A stretch of DNA of 64,000 nt from Lentisphaerae bacterium WC36 (GTDB lineage: Bacteria; Verrucomicrobiota; Lentisphaeria; Victivallales; SZUA-371): positions 868,001 through 932,000 of the forward strand of contig CP085689.1 in assembly GCA_020683205.1 (NCBI GenBank), in the 5' to 3' direction. The notes beneath the pieces were generated by a model, which saw only the letters and a program-made list of their open reading frames with translations, had not been told where the DNA came from and made no database searches. This document shows, in pieces, positions 36,925 to 46,902 of this stretch (position 1 is its first letter; the number at the start of each line of letters is the position of its first letter). The translations under genes were made by a program, and so were the position numbers.

Positions 36925-38043
36925 TTGGTCATAAAAGATATTTTTTTAAAGCACTCGCCGTCACAAATTGTGAGAAGATATACTCCAGAGACAGCAAAGT
37001 GGTTACAAAAACGTGATGTTGGTGACTTTGTTGATCAAGCAGCAGACCTTACAAGGAGGTTAAAGCCTGATTTGAAAGATTCTTCGCCAAAATATGTTGA
37101 AAATTCATTGCGATATACAGCTTACGCTATTGCTGGGTTGAGTGCTGCTGGTGGAGCTGTATATGGATTTAACCAGGGGCGACTAATCGTTGAAGCCGCT
37201 CATAAATTTATTTTTATTAAAGCATTAAGTGATGGTAGTGTTAAAACTGTTGTTGGAATCGCAACTTCTGCATTTCGATCTATTACTGACTATAGTCAAG
37301 GGATTAAGGTTTTTGAAAAGTTTAAAAATATTTATGATAATATTTATGAAGCAATCGAAGCAAGGCTTAGTAGTGCTACACAGCGAGTATATGTGGTTAA
37401 AATAGTTGCAGCCTCGATTTTTTGTACTTGTTTATCTGCTGTTGCCTCAGTTCTGTTTAAAAATTTATCGGGTCTTCATACTTTAATTTCAAATTTATTT
37501 GCTTATATTTTTCCAGTTAATCATGGTTGGTTGTTGGCTGTTTTGCCTGCATTTGCGACAATAGTTTTGGGTGTTCCTGTAGCAATAATACAGGTTATTT
37601 TGTTTATAGGTGCTATTAAGCAAATTTCTAGTTTCATAACTACAGTTTATAATGGAGATTATTCATATACGGGGTTATTAAAATTTTTGTTATCATTGTT
37701 TTTAACAGTAGGCTTTAATATTGGAGCATTTTCTAATGTTTTTAGTAGTTTATCATCAATTTTTTCTGCAGAGGGGGCTTGTTATTGTGTTACACACTTA
37801 TCAGATTTTTTAAAAACAGTTTTATCTATTCAAGGAACTCATTTTTTTTTAACAGGATCTGCTGTAACGGCAAGTTATCTTTATAATAAAATTTATAATG
37901 TTGCTGTATGGTGTAATTTGATTATAAAGCAACCTGAATATCGAACTACTTGCATTGAGATAGGACTTGAACCTGTGGTCAATTTTGCAGTTGAGTACCG
38001 TCAAAGTCGCGATGTTGATCCTGATGACTTATTTGCATTTTAA
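36925..38043 (+). CDS. Hypothetical multi-helix membrane protein with TTG start
   Basis: About 372 residues. No ATG or GTG is available in frame: the frame opens after a TGA at 36919-36921, and the first usable start is the TTG at 36925, without a clear ribosome site. The 5' end is therefore uncertain and the gene could be slightly truncated. A polar N-terminal part of about 60 residues is followed by a Gly/Ala-rich helix (about 67-85) and four or more hydrophobic segments (about 155-180, 200-230, 245-270, 285-325). No family recognised. It is divergent from a glycosyltransferase effector candidate and may share its regulation. Confidence 0.55.
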   Translation: MVIKDIFLKHSPSQIVRRYTPETAKWLQKRDVGDFVDQAADLTRRLKPDLKDSSPKYVENSLRYTAYAIAGLSAAGGAVYGFNQGRLIVEAAHKFIFIKALSDGSVKTVVGIATSAFRSITDYSQGIKVFEKFKNIYDNIYEAIEARLSSATQRVYVVKIVAASIFCTCLSAVASVLFKNLSGLHTLISNLFAYIFPVNHGWLLAVLPAFATIVLGVPVAIIQVILFIGAIKQISSFITTVYNGDYSYTGLLKFLLSLFLTVGFNIGAFSNVFSSLSSIFSAEGACYCVTHLSDFLKTVLSIQGTHFFLTGSAVTASYLYNKIYNVAVWCNLIIKQPEYRTTCIEIGLEPVVNFAVEYRQSRDVDPDDLFAF

Positions 38044-38127
38044 TAATTTACTTGCAAATTTAGAACGTTTGTTTATAGTAATAAATGGTAGACTTAATTT
38101 AAAAATTAATAATATACTGAGGTCGAT

Positions 38128-38700
38128 ATGAAAAAGGTCTTAATTATTTCTGGTCATCCAAAATTAAAAGAATCTAATGCCAATAGAATAATTCTTGAAG
38201 AAATTGTTAATGTCGACTCTAACATCGAGATTCGAAAATTAGATGAACTCTATTCTAACGATTATATTATTAATATTGATGAAGAACAGGCTGCTTTATT
38301 AGCCGCTGATATTATTGTATTTCAGTTTCCATTTTATTGGTATTCTGTACCAGCTATTTTAAAGAAATATATAGATGACGTACTTTGTTATGGCTTTGCG
38401 TATGGGCCAGAAGGCGATAAACTAAATGGTAAAGAATTTTTGTTGTCATTTACCATAGGAGGTCCTAAAGATGCTTATAACCCAAGAGGTTATAATCACT
38501 TTTCAATTGGCAAGCTACTATATCCTTTAGAACAGGCTTCAAACTTATGTGGCATGAGTTATAATGAGCCACTTTTTAGTTACTCAATGGTTTACATTCC
38601 AAATGTATATAATACTCTCGAAGAAGTTGAGGAAAGGGCTCAAAGCCACACTTTTAAATTATTAAAGCGGCTTAACGAAATTCGTAATAAAAATAGTTAA
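38128..38700 (+). CDS. Flavodoxin-fold NAD(P)H oxidoreductase (quinone reductase-like)
   Basis: A 190-residue flavoprotein of the Flavodoxin_2 family (MdaB/KefF/YwrO-like), which passes hydride from NAD(P)H to quinones or other acceptors in the cytoplasm. It opens with VLIISGHPKLKESNAN (phosphate-binding loop), then has the FMN/FAD-contacting FPFYWYSVPAILKKYIDDVL and a FTIGGPKDAY loop. Length is normal. It reads toward ablB with only 18 bp between the stop codons. The physiological acceptor is not known. Confidence 0.88.
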   Translation: MKKVLIISGHPKLKESNANRIILEEIVNVDSNIEIRKLDELYSNDYIINIDEEQAALLAADIIVFQFPFYWYSVPAILKKYIDDVLCYGFAYGPEGDKLNGKEFLLSFTIGGPKDAYNPRGYNHFSIGKLLYPLEQASNLCGMSYNEPLFSYSMVYIPNVYNTLEEVEERAQSHTFKLLKRLNEIRNKNS

Positions 38701-38718
38701 CTCTTTATTTTATTAGTT

Positions 38719-39579
38719 TCAACTAGAAGCCGACTTATACCAAACATTCATACTTTCAATACTGCCTGAAATATTAGTATTATTTTTTAATCTGCCACCA
38801 TATTTATAACCATGTTTTGCAAAGGTAATATTCATAGCAGGGCTAATAGCTCTAGCAATTGTAAAAAATGTTTTGATGCCTTTTTGAGCTGATTTTTTCT
38901 CCATTTCTGCTAAGATTTGTAACGCAATATTTAACCCACGGCTTTCAGGAAGTGTCGCAAAATCGGTCATTTCTGCAGACAATGAGTCAAAATCTAATTC
39001 AGCTGTGCCTAACGCGATAATTTTACCATTTTTTTCAGCACAGTAATAATCAATAGAGTCATGCATTGTTTTAATTAAATAATTTTCATCATATATTGGA
39101 AAAGGGTAACTTGCAAAAATTTTTTTATAAATAGCTACCATTTCAGCTGTATCATTAGGAGTGCATTTACGAATAATAACTTCATTATTATCAGGAAGCG
39201 AAACTTCATCACCTTCTAGCTGTTTTGACTTGGCAAGAGCCAAAACTTCTTTGTAATTTTGCTGTAATGCTTTGTGTTCATCAGGGCGATTATCATTTAG
39301 GTAACAACATGTCCAAAACAAGTCGCTTTGCCCATCATAATATTGAGGAATAATAGCTTCAACGGTAAAATCTTGATCAATAAAATATGACAATGATTCA
39401 AGGTTTGATTTTGCAAAAATTTTGCTATAACTATTTTTTTTTGCCAAATCTTTTAATTGACAAATTAATTTATCAACTTCAATTTTACCCTTTTTGATTA
39501 AATAGGCACGATCGTTGGATTTGCCATGATGAATTACAGTTCCATCACTAAATTTTTCAATTACATCAAATTTATCCAT
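38719..39579 (-). CDS. ablB: Beta-lysine N-acetyltransferase
   Basis: A GNAT enzyme that acetylates beta-lysine on its epsilon nitrogen to give the compatible solute N-epsilon-acetyl-beta-lysine. It is 286 residues, the usual AblB size. An N-terminal domain has KFSDGTVIHHGKSNDRAYLI; the acetyl-CoA-binding GNAT domain lies in the C-terminal half, with LPESRGLNIALQIL as the pantetheine-binding turn. It is 35 bp downstream of the lysine 2,3-aminomutase gene, the standard ablA-ablB order, which makes the assignment firm. Confidence 0.93.
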   Translation of the reverse strand: MDKFDVIEKFSDGTVIHHGKSNDRAYLIKKGKIEVDKLICQLKDLAKKNSYSKIFAKSNLESLSYFIDQDFTVEAIIPQYYDGQSDLFWTCCYLNDNRPDEHKALQQNYKEVLALAKSKQLEGDEVSLPDNNEVIIRKCTPNDTAEMVAIYKKIFASYPFPIYDENYLIKTMHDSIDYYCAEKNGKIIALGTAELDFDSLSAEMTDFATLPESRGLNIALQILAEMEKKSAQKGIKTFFTIARAISPAMNITFAKHGYKYGGRLKNNTNISGSIESMNVWYKSASS

Positions 39580-39614
39580 TTTCTATTAATTTCCTCTTTT
39601 AATAACTGCCTTTA

Positions 39615-40916
39615 CTAATTATCTCGACGATTATATCGGTCATTTCCTGATGGAATTAATGAAATTGATTCATTGTGATCAGATAGCAACATTTCAATTC
39701 CAATAGCCTTACGCTCGTCTGCGTCATTAGTTGCTAATAGTAGATCACAATTGTCACAATTCATATTACAATAAGTTGGTTTGTATGAATCCGGTTCTTT
39801 ATAGGTTGTAATTACACCTTCATAATTTCTTAAGACTACCTTATTAGTTGACCATGAAATTAAATAATTTGGCATAACAGGAATTTTACCGCCACCACCT
39901 GGAGCATCAATAACATAAGTTGGTACACAAAAGCCGCTAGTGTGGCCAATTAAACTCTCTAAAATTTCAATTCCCATGCCAACCGGCGTTCTAAAATGAC
40001 TTAAACCTTCAGATAAATCACATTGATATAAATAATATGGTCTAACTCGATTTGCAACCAATTTATTAACCAAAGATTTCATTATTCTTGGACAATCGTT
40101 TATTCCTGCTAGAAGTACTGATTGATTTCCCAAAGGGATACCTGCGTCAGCTAATTTTTTTAATGCGTTACGCGACGAATTTGTTAATTCGCGAGGATGA
40201 TTATAATGGGTATTGATCCATATAGGGTGGTGCTTTTTTAGCATTTTAACTAAATTATCAGTAATTCTCTGAGGTAATACTACTGGAGTTCTTGTTCCAA
40301 TACGAATAACTTCAACATGTTCAATATCATTTAATTCAGTTAGAATCCAGTCTAAATATTCATCAGAAAGTAAAAAAGGATCTCCGCCACTTAACAATAC
40401 ATCGCGAATTTGTTGTGTATTTTGAATATATTCAATACCTTTAAGAATTTGTTTACGGTTTGGAATTGAATCTTGATCGCCAACGCGACGTTTTCTAGTA
40501 CAATGACGGCAATACATTGAGCATGTATTGCTAACTAGTAATAATGCACGATCAGGATAACGATGAGTTACTCCTTCAACAGGGCTATCTTTATCCTCAT
40601 GTAAAGGATCAGCCATATCGGTTTGTAATACGTCTAATTCATTAATTACTGGGAAACTTTGTTTAAAAATAGGATCATTTTCTAGATTGTCAGTGTCGAC
40701 TAGAGATAGGTAGTAGGGAGTGATTGCCATTGGAAATTTTTCTGAAATGAGACTAAATTGTTGATGAATCTTTTCTGAAAGCTTAATACCAAGAACATTT
40801 TCAATTTGCTTGATATCTTTAATACAGTGCTTTACTTGCCATTTCCAATCAGACCAATTGCTTTTGTTTGCTCCATCAAATTCTTGAAGAATTTCCTCTT
40901 GTTGTTTACTTAACAT
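39615..40916 (-). CDS. ablA: Lysine 2,3-aminomutase (AblA/KamA)
   Basis: A radical-SAM, PLP-dependent enzyme converting L-alpha-lysine to L-beta-lysine. At 433 residues it is the long KamA/AblA form, not the shorter EpmB form. The [4Fe-4S]-SAM motif is CSMYCRHC (Cys 132, 136, 139), followed by [10 protein letters not shown]. The PLP lysine is in APGGGGK. The C-terminal CNMNCDNC is the metal-binding tail seen in clostridial KamA. First gene of the ablAB unit. Its product could also be considered as a source of beta-lysine for EF-P, but EpmA enzymes prefer the R isomer made by EpmB. Confidence 0.95.
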   Translation of the reverse strand: MLSKQQEEILQEFDGANKSNWSDWKWQVKHCIKDIKQIENVLGIKLSEKIHQQFSLISEKFPMAITPYYLSLVDTDNLENDPIFKQSFPVINELDVLQTDMADPLHEDKDSPVEGVTHRYPDRALLLVSNTCSMYCRHCTRKRRVGDQDSIPNRKQILKGIEYIQNTQQIRDVLLSGGDPFLLSDEYLDWILTELNDIEHVEVIRIGTRTPVVLPQRITDNLVKMLKKHHPIWINTHYNHPRELTNSSRNALKKLADAGIPLGNQSVLLAGINDCPRIMKSLVNKLVANRVRPYYLYQCDLSEGLSHFRTPVGMGIEILESLIGHTSGFCVPTYVIDAPGGGGKIPVMPNYLISWSTNKVVLRNYEGVITTYKEPDSYKPTYCNMNCDNCDLLLATNDADERKAIGIEMLLSDHNESISLIPSGNDRYNRRDN

Positions 40917-41101
40917 TTAATTGCCTTTGTTTATTAACTATTTGTTGAGGGAAATGTTAAATTGTTATGCTATAAAACAACCTTAGCTATTATATTTGTG
41001 AAGTCACCTCTTTAAAACATACTACTTGCTAACATTAATGTAACATAAATACCGTAAAAAACAATTTTTTACATCATATGAAATTATTTATATAGAGAAA
41101 T

Positions 41102-42052
41102 TTAAAAATTTTCAAGAATGAAATTAATGCGTTGGTCCACATTAAGTACCGTTGTGTCAGTTAAAGATTCAATTTGCTGTAAACGCTTTCTCAATCCATA
41201 ATTATTAGCAATTTGAATTGCTAAACCAGGTCGGGCATTAACCTCTAAAAGCATTGGTCCATGATTTTTGTCCAGCACAATATCTACGCCTAAATACCCT
41301 AATTTAGTACAGTCAAAAGCGGTTGTGGCAATCTTCAGGTGCTCCCTCCACATTGGAATTTTTATATCACGGAGTTGTGCTTTAGTGTCAGGGTGGACAC
41401 TAATGACTCGATTTTTTTGCACAGCTTGAAGTGCTTTTCCTGTTTTGATATCAATACCGATTCCAATCGCTCCTTGGTGCAGATTGGCGCGCCCTTTAGA
41501 TTCGGCCGTGGCAGCGCGCAGCATAGCCATTACCGGAAAACCTTTGAATGTTATAATTCTGACATCTGGAACTCCTTGGTAGCTATACTTTGCAAAAATA
41601 TCACTGAATTCAACACATTCTTCAATTAGAGCTTTGTCGATTTTTCCACCCAAGCTGTATAGCCCACTAATCGTGTTCGCAATGTGGCGTTTTATTTCAT
41701 ATAATTCAATTTTTTCGCCATCTGTTTTGAAAAAAGTATTACCTTCTCTGTTCTTTATAACTAAAATACCGCGACCGCCACTGCCACAGCTTGGTTTAAT
41801 AACAAATGTATTATAATTCTCGATATAGTCTAAAAAATTACTAACTTCATGTTGATATTCGATGATTGCAATTAATTTAGGACAATTAATATCAAACAGT
41901 GGCGCACTTTTTTTTATATTTGTTTTATCATCCACTAATGAATATAATGATCGATCATTGTAGCGCATTATATAGTTTAAATTTCGTTCATTCATGCTTA
42001 TGAGGTGAGCATCGCGAAAATTTTTGAAATATCGTTTTAGTTTAGTTATCAT
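41102..42052 (-). CDS. RimK-like ATP-grasp ligase (alpha-L-glutamate ligase-like)
   Basis: A 316-residue ATP-grasp enzyme of the alpha-L-glutamate ligase-like family, expected to join an amino acid to a carboxylate using ATP. Visible signatures are FVIKPSCGSGGRGILVI (nucleotide-binding strand and glycine loop), GYLGVDIVLD and LLEVNARPGLAIQIAN (metal-binding end). It overlaps the preceding gene by 11 bp. The gene set retropepsin-like protease, 7TM inactive transglutaminase and this ligase is a recurrent cluster in Gram-negative bacteria, so the three act in one envelope process whose chemistry I cannot specify. Confidence 0.9.
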   Translation of the reverse strand: MITKLKRYFKNFRDAHLISMNERNLNYIMRYNDRSLYSLVDDKTNIKKSAPLFDINCPKLIAIIEYQHEVSNFLDYIENYNTFVIKPSCGSGGRGILVIKNREGNTFFKTDGEKIELYEIKRHIANTISGLYSLGGKIDKALIEECVEFSDIFAKYSYQGVPDVRIITFKGFPVMAMLRAATAESKGRANLHQGAIGIGIDIKTGKALQAVQKNRVISVHPDTKAQLRDIKIPMWREHLKIATTAFDCTKLGYLGVDIVLDKNHGPMLLEVNARPGLAIQIANNYGLRKRLQQIESLTDTTVLNVDQRINFILENF

Positions 42053-43613
42053 TATTATGTTCCTTAAAAAATGATCTGAAGCGATATAGTTCAGTCAAAC
42101 GATAACCAGAATATGAACCTATTAACATGATTAATATTAAAATAATAAGGTTTAGTTCGTTAAAAACATACATTGCATGGCTTATAAAAACATTGCTTAT
42201 GATATAATATGAAGCAATGGCAGTCAGTAAACAAAAAATTATTTGTTTAATTGTTTTTTCTGCGCCTTCTTCTTCCCAAATAATTGATGAACGCTCGATA
42301 ATCCACGCAAAAATAATCAAAGGGAAAAATGTGACTTTTAATCCTTCATAAAAAGCAAATTTATAGGAAAGGGTACTGATGAATTGCATGATAGTAATCA
42401 CGACAATTACAACTGCTGAAATACGCGGCACAAGTAGTAAATTTAATTTAGAAAAATAGGTTCGTATTAATAATCCAATGGTTAAAACAGTAATAAAGAT
42501 GATGAGACCAGGAAGGAGCTTTGTTTCTAAAAAAACCATTGAAATTAAAATTGGAGTAAAGGTACCCATACCTTGAATCCCAACTAAGTTACGCATAACA
42601 ACAAGCATCAAAATCGCCAGTGGTAAAACACTTAATTTTTTAAATGTATTTTGTTCTGAAATAGGAAGATTGTAAACAGAAAACGTGAATAAGCTGTTTG
42701 CAAATTGACTTTTTGCTTGTTGGCTGAGAAGTGTATTTAAATCAAAGTCTTGCTTTGAAATGGCGTATGAGGTTCTTGAGTTATTTCCTCCAGTAATATC
42801 AACTAAATAGTCAGTGTTTGAGCTAAAAATTAATAAGTTTTCAGCGAGTTTATAAGTGTTAATATCCAACATATTAGCATATAGAATGGAATTGCCATCT
42901 TTAAATGCTAGGTAAAGAATTGGCGATTGACTACGGTTTTCATTATTAAGGTCAAGAGCAAATACTAAAGCTGTTTCGATATTATTTAAAGCTAAAACTT
43001 TACGTGCGGTTTCAATTTTTACTCTAGTGGTAATATTTTGTTCTGGAAGAAGAAATTTAACTTTATTACTACGTGGTTTTAAAACAAATTCTGTGATAAT
43101 ATTTTTAGTAAATTCTCCATCACTACTAGTTTTTTGTTTAATTTCCGCAATAATTGATTTTGCTGTTTGTAACTTTACCCCTTCCCAAGCAGGCTTTTTG
43201 CAATTAAAATTCAAATCTTTTGTATTACGAATTCCACCTTTAAAAATATTATAAACATACATTTTGTAATATAAAAGTTGTTTGCCTGATGTCGATTTTT
43301 TTGTCCATTGCAGTTGTCTTAAATTAGAATCATTAAGTTGTTTATAATCATATTTTAAAGATGCTGAATTATCTTCCTCTTTAAAGATTTGTAGATTACG
43401 GCTTGGTTTTGGTACTGACAGAGTAACATTAACAGGCTGGTTTTTATTTGCTGTAAATTTAATTTCTGTTTCAATAATCCAAACTTGTCTAGTTGCATTT
43501 GGAATAAAGCTAAAACCTAAAATTCGCATTTTTTCATAGGTTCTTAAAGCGCAGAAAATTAAAATAACTCCGATAATTATCGTTAAATGCCAACGTGCAG
43601 ATTTTTTTTTCAT
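42042..43613 (-). CDS. Inactive transglutaminase fused to seven-helix membrane domain
   Basis: A 523-residue inner-membrane protein. An N-terminal helix (about residues 8-25) is followed by a periplasmic domain of about 290 residues corresponding to the inactive-transglutaminase fold; I see no Cys-His-Asp triad. Seven hydrophobic helices follow (about 325-510), with VVMRNLVGIQGMGTFTPILI at their start. This architecture is specific to the cluster with RimK-like ligases and retropepsin-like proteases. It is the middle gene, overlapping the ligase gene and 18 bp from the lipoprotein gene, hence co-translated. Confidence 0.9.
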   Translation of the reverse strand: MKKKSARWHLTIIIGVILIFCALRTYEKMRILGFSFIPNATRQVWIIETEIKFTANKNQPVNVTLSVPKPSRNLQIFKEEDNSASLKYDYKQLNDSNLRQLQWTKKSTSGKQLLYYKMYVYNIFKGGIRNTKDLNFNCKKPAWEGVKLQTAKSIIAEIKQKTSSDGEFTKNIITEFVLKPRSNKVKFLLPEQNITTRVKIETARKVLALNNIETALVFALDLNNENRSQSPILYLAFKDGNSILYANMLDINTYKLAENLLIFSSNTDYLVDITGGNNSRTSYAISKQDFDLNTLLSQQAKSQFANSLFTFSVYNLPISEQNTFKKLSVLPLAILMLVVMRNLVGIQGMGTFTPILISMVFLETKLLPGLIIFITVLTIGLLIRTYFSKLNLLLVPRISAVVIVVITIMQFISTLSYKFAFYEGLKVTFFPLIIFAWIIERSSIIWEEEGAEKTIKQIIFCLLTAIASYYIISNVFISHAMYVFNELNLIILILIMLIGSYSGYRLTELYRFRSFFKEHNNDN

Positions 43614-43631
43614 GATTTTCTAATACCTTCT

Positions 43632-44132
43632 CTAGTCCAAGGTTTTCTTTTTTGAAACATCGATAAGTGCAATTCCTGATAAAACATTTCTGCCTATTAA
43701 CATGCTATATCGGTAGTTTTTACGGTTAGCTAAAGTGAATTCTCGTTCGATATAGTTATGTCCGACCCTGATTCTTAATTTTACAACATAGCGAATCATT
43801 TTATCTCCTTTTATGCGCACTTGCCTTACTATTCTGCGAGATAAAATCATTGCCTTTTTTGATTTGCGATTTGTAATCGTGAATTTAACCCATTTATCCC
43901 CATCACGTTCAAAAGATTGAATTTTAGTTGCGTCAATAGAAGATGTAGCCGCTCCAGAATCAATTCTGCTTTCAAAAGGAGTCTTAAAATCATCAAGGTA
44001 AATATTTTCTATTTCTCCAATAATCAGCATATTATTTGGGCTATTTTTGGTATTGTTTTCATATAATATCTTATGGCAGCCAGTGTTGAATAATAGTGAT
44101 AGTAGCAAGATTATTATTATTTTAAAATTCAT
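43632..44132 (-). CDS. Retropepsin-like lipoprotein (Zn_protease/PF05618 family)
   Basis: A 166-residue lipoprotein (lipobox NTGC, Cys 19) with a retropepsin-like aspartic fold annotated in databases as ATP-dependent zinc protease. The catalytic-type motif is RIDSGAATSS (Asp 58). LIGRNVLSGIALIDVS near the end is the matching substrate-flap/IGR motif of the family. It is the first gene of the three-gene unit, with the membrane protein and ligase downstream. The family has a proposed protease role; its cleavage target here is unknown. Confidence 0.88.
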   Translation of the reverse strand: MNFKIIIILLLSLLFNTGCHKILYENNTKNSPNNMLIIGEIENIYLDDFKTPFESRIDSGAATSSIDATKIQSFERDGDKWVKFTITNRKSKKAMILSRRIVRQVRIKGDKMIRYVVKLRIRVGHNYIEREFTLANRKNYRYSMLIGRNVLSGIALIDVSKKKTLD

Positions 44133-44723
44133 TAATTAACCTCAGATATGTAAAAAAATTATAGTTTTAAGACATTTTTCAAAAAACTTATGATAAATTA
44201 ACTATATTATGCCGATATAGATTTTTCAAGGTATTTTTTGATTATAAAAAAGTCTTTGATATGGTATTTTAATCTCCAAAAATAAGTGTCTTTAATAAAT
44301 TTGCTTTAATTTTATTAGCATTAGATGCTGATTACGCAGTTTTGAAAAAAATTATAGAAATATAGTAGCTAAATATAACAATATTTGGACAATGTTGAAA
44401 TTATTGTGGTGTAGCAGTTGCATTAAATTTTTTTAATAGAAAATATAATTTTTAAAATTTAAGCTATTAAAAACAATGAATGAGAGAGCTGATAAAACAT
44501 TGTTAAAAAGAAATAATCAAAGTTTGAAAAATTTAGAGATCTGTGTTTTGAATGATTTGCTTATGATAGCAACATTTTACTGGTTTTGAGGTATGTTAAA
44601 TTCATTCAAAATATGAAGTTGAATATTAAATCATTTATAAATTTGTGTTAATTTTATTAGCATGATATATTAGTTTTGTAATTTTTTGTCTGCCATTATA
44701 AAAAATCAAAAAAAGGAGGATTC
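44133..44723. other. Intergenic, possible decayed coding traces
   Basis: About 590 bp between divergent genes. A 37-codon ATG frame at 44476-44589 lacks a ribosome site, and a short startless frame around 44280-44365 reads like protein (ALILLALDADYAVLKKIIE), so this may be gene debris. Neither is called. A strong AGGAGGA ends the interval ahead of the next ATG. Confidence 0.4.
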
Positions 44724-46807
44724 ATGAAATCTTTTAAAGAAGTCAATGATAAGGGTTGGAAACGTTTTAAATTTATTATTTTTACGGTTGTTATTATTGG
44801 AATTTTCGGTGCTATCTTTTCCTATTCAACGACCCATAAAATATTAATTGCACTGAAAAGAGTTTCTGGATTTATTACAATCATAAGTACTTCAGGCAAT
44901 GGCAATGATATTCCCCTTTCAAAAAATATTTTAGAAAGAATTTTTAATCTTAATAAACCTTTATATAATGTGACGGATAAAGAAAAGCAATTTATCTGTA
45001 CGGGGGATCTTTCGCAGAAAAATGAAGAGTTGAGGTATAAGGCGGTACATGATATGTACCCAAATAATAAAATTTATTTAGCAAACTATATTAGTCATGT
45101 TAAAAAGCCTGAAATTGCTAGAGATGTAAAATTTAATAAATTAACAGAACACGAAAAAAAACTGGTTGCTGAAAAGAACGTAAATTATCGCAAGCTTCTA
45201 GATTATGCAGAAAGAATTGAGCCAGAAAATGCTTTATATAATTACTTGCGTTGTAATTCATATATCAGCGAGGCTGTAACCATCTCTTCTCTTAAAAAAA
45301 ATAAAACAAAAAGAGAAAAAAAGCTTCAAATTATAAAGATAAAACTCAATTGCAGTATAAAGTTATTGACAAAAAAAAGTTAGATTTAGCAATGACAGAA
45401 TATTTTAAGGGGTTAAAGAAGCCTTATTTAAAATCATATGCCAATGAATTATTAGAGGAGCGCTTGAGTTACCAGTTTAATAAGATATCAAATTTTTATG
45501 AATATTGTGACAAATTTGCTATGTGTGCAGCTAGTTCAATTACTAACTTATCAACATATTGCAATATAGCTCGTATTGTTACATTCAACGCACAAAAAAA
45601 CTATCTAGACGGTAATAAGGCTGAGACAAAAAAACTTTTAAAAACCTGGAAACCATATGCAAGGCAGATGATTAATGATTCACATTTTTTAATTGAGGCC
45701 CTAGTAGCAAATGAAGTTGAAGACATTTTTCTAAGTAATATATGTGACTTTTATGATCAAATTGGAGATAAAAAAGAATTTGACAGCGCCTATAAAAAGT
45801 ACTTAGCGGCATCAGAATTAAAAGAAAATTTAATTGATAACCAAAGAATTGACTATAGAGAATTTAGAAATAAATTAGGTTCTATGAGTAAAATGGCTTG
45901 GGTTTCATGGGGGCATCCTTTTGAAGAAGAAGAAGATTTTTTTGAAAAGATTGGTCCAGACAGAATGCTTAGTTACAAGCTATATGATTACTTGTTTTTT
46001 GCTCCATTATACTTTGTGATATTTACTGCGATAATGTTAGTTTTAATTATTAATGTTATGGTTGAAAAATTTATTATGAAAAATAATGATGATTTGTGGA
46101 GTAAAAAAGAGTTGTTTTTAACCTTAAAACGCAAAGAGTTATTAAAAATGATTAGTGCTGGAGTATTAATTCCGTTAATAATTAGCTTAGGCATTATTAA
46201 TATTAATTCAATAAGCGGTCGCGACTATTTGAGTAGTAATTTAACAACAGCTTTTTTTCAGTTTATGTTGATGTTTACAACAGTATTAATTCCAGCAACA
46301 TTGGCAGTTAATTATCTTTACTATAAACGTACTAAAGAAACAGAAGATAATTTTAGTATGAAGAAAAAGTTATACTTAAGCTGTCTTTTAGTGGTGTACT
46401 TTTTGAACATTTTATTAGCGATTTCGCCAATTAATCATGCGATTTTTGGTGAATATAACGTTGCTTTTGTTAGATTGCTTGGACTTAGTGGGCTTTCTAG
46501 TTCAAAATTAATAATTCCATTCGTTAGTCTTATTGAAATGGGTATATTTTCAATTATTTTAATACTTTGCTTGTATCCATTATTAAGAGTTGTTTTTAAA
46601 AAGTATTATCAAAATTTTTATATATACAACTATCAACTTTACTTTGCTACAATGTCTTTAGTTTGTGCTTTAATTATTGCCTTGACTAGTTATTTTCAGA
46701 TTGGTTATTATTTTAATAAAGATGAATTTGTTTATACAAAAAACTTGAAAAGTGATATGTCTTTAATAGAACAAAGAGCTATTCAAAGTCTAAAAGATTA
46801 CCTTTAA
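44724..46807 (+). CDS. Multi-helix membrane protein, split by a -1 frameshift
   Basis: Two overlapping frames, 44724-45383 (219 codons) and 45305-46807 (ending in 485 codons from a TTG at 45350), make one protein of about 694 residues if the reading frame shifts by -1 at 45317-45323. The first part has an N-terminal helix (about 15-35) and a charged helical region that may be TPR-like around RIEPENALYNYL. The second continues it without a gap of sense and ends in about seven membrane helices. The second frame has no ribosome site of its own. No family recognised. Either an A was lost from a homopolymer, or frameshifting is programmed. Confidence 0.65.
45317..45323 (+). promoter_or_regulatory. 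A AAA AAG slippery heptamer at frame junction
   Basis: In the zero frame the codons read GAA AAA AAG, giving exactly the X XXY YYZ heptamer used by E. coli dnaX. Slipping by -1 continues with GCT TCA AAT in the frame of the downstream half. I see no strong hairpin within 15 nt downstream, which weakens the case for a programmed site. Confidence 0.5.
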
Positions 46808-46866
46808 AAAAATACTTTAGATGATTAATTATAAAAAAGCTATTTTAAATTTAAGTGTAATGTTTT

Positions 46867-46899
46867 TAAGCTCCTGTAAAAAAGGAGCTTAATTTTTTG
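46867..46899 (+). terminator. Terminator between convergent genes
   Basis: Stem TAAGCTCCT (46867-46875) / AGGAGCTTA (46883-46891) with a 7-nt loop, then a T-rich tract. It lies 60 bp after the membrane-protein stop and just before the stop of the convergent nitroreductase gene. Confidence 0.85.
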
Positions 46900-46902
46900 G
46901 TG

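Noticed and set aside
40917-41101. Possible lysine riboswitch ahead of ablA
   Set aside because: AGAGGTG and the leader length fit, but the other conserved L-box blocks are absent.
44476-44589. 37-codon ATG frame
   Set aside because: No ribosome site and no similarity I can name; kept only as a remark on the intergenic stretch.
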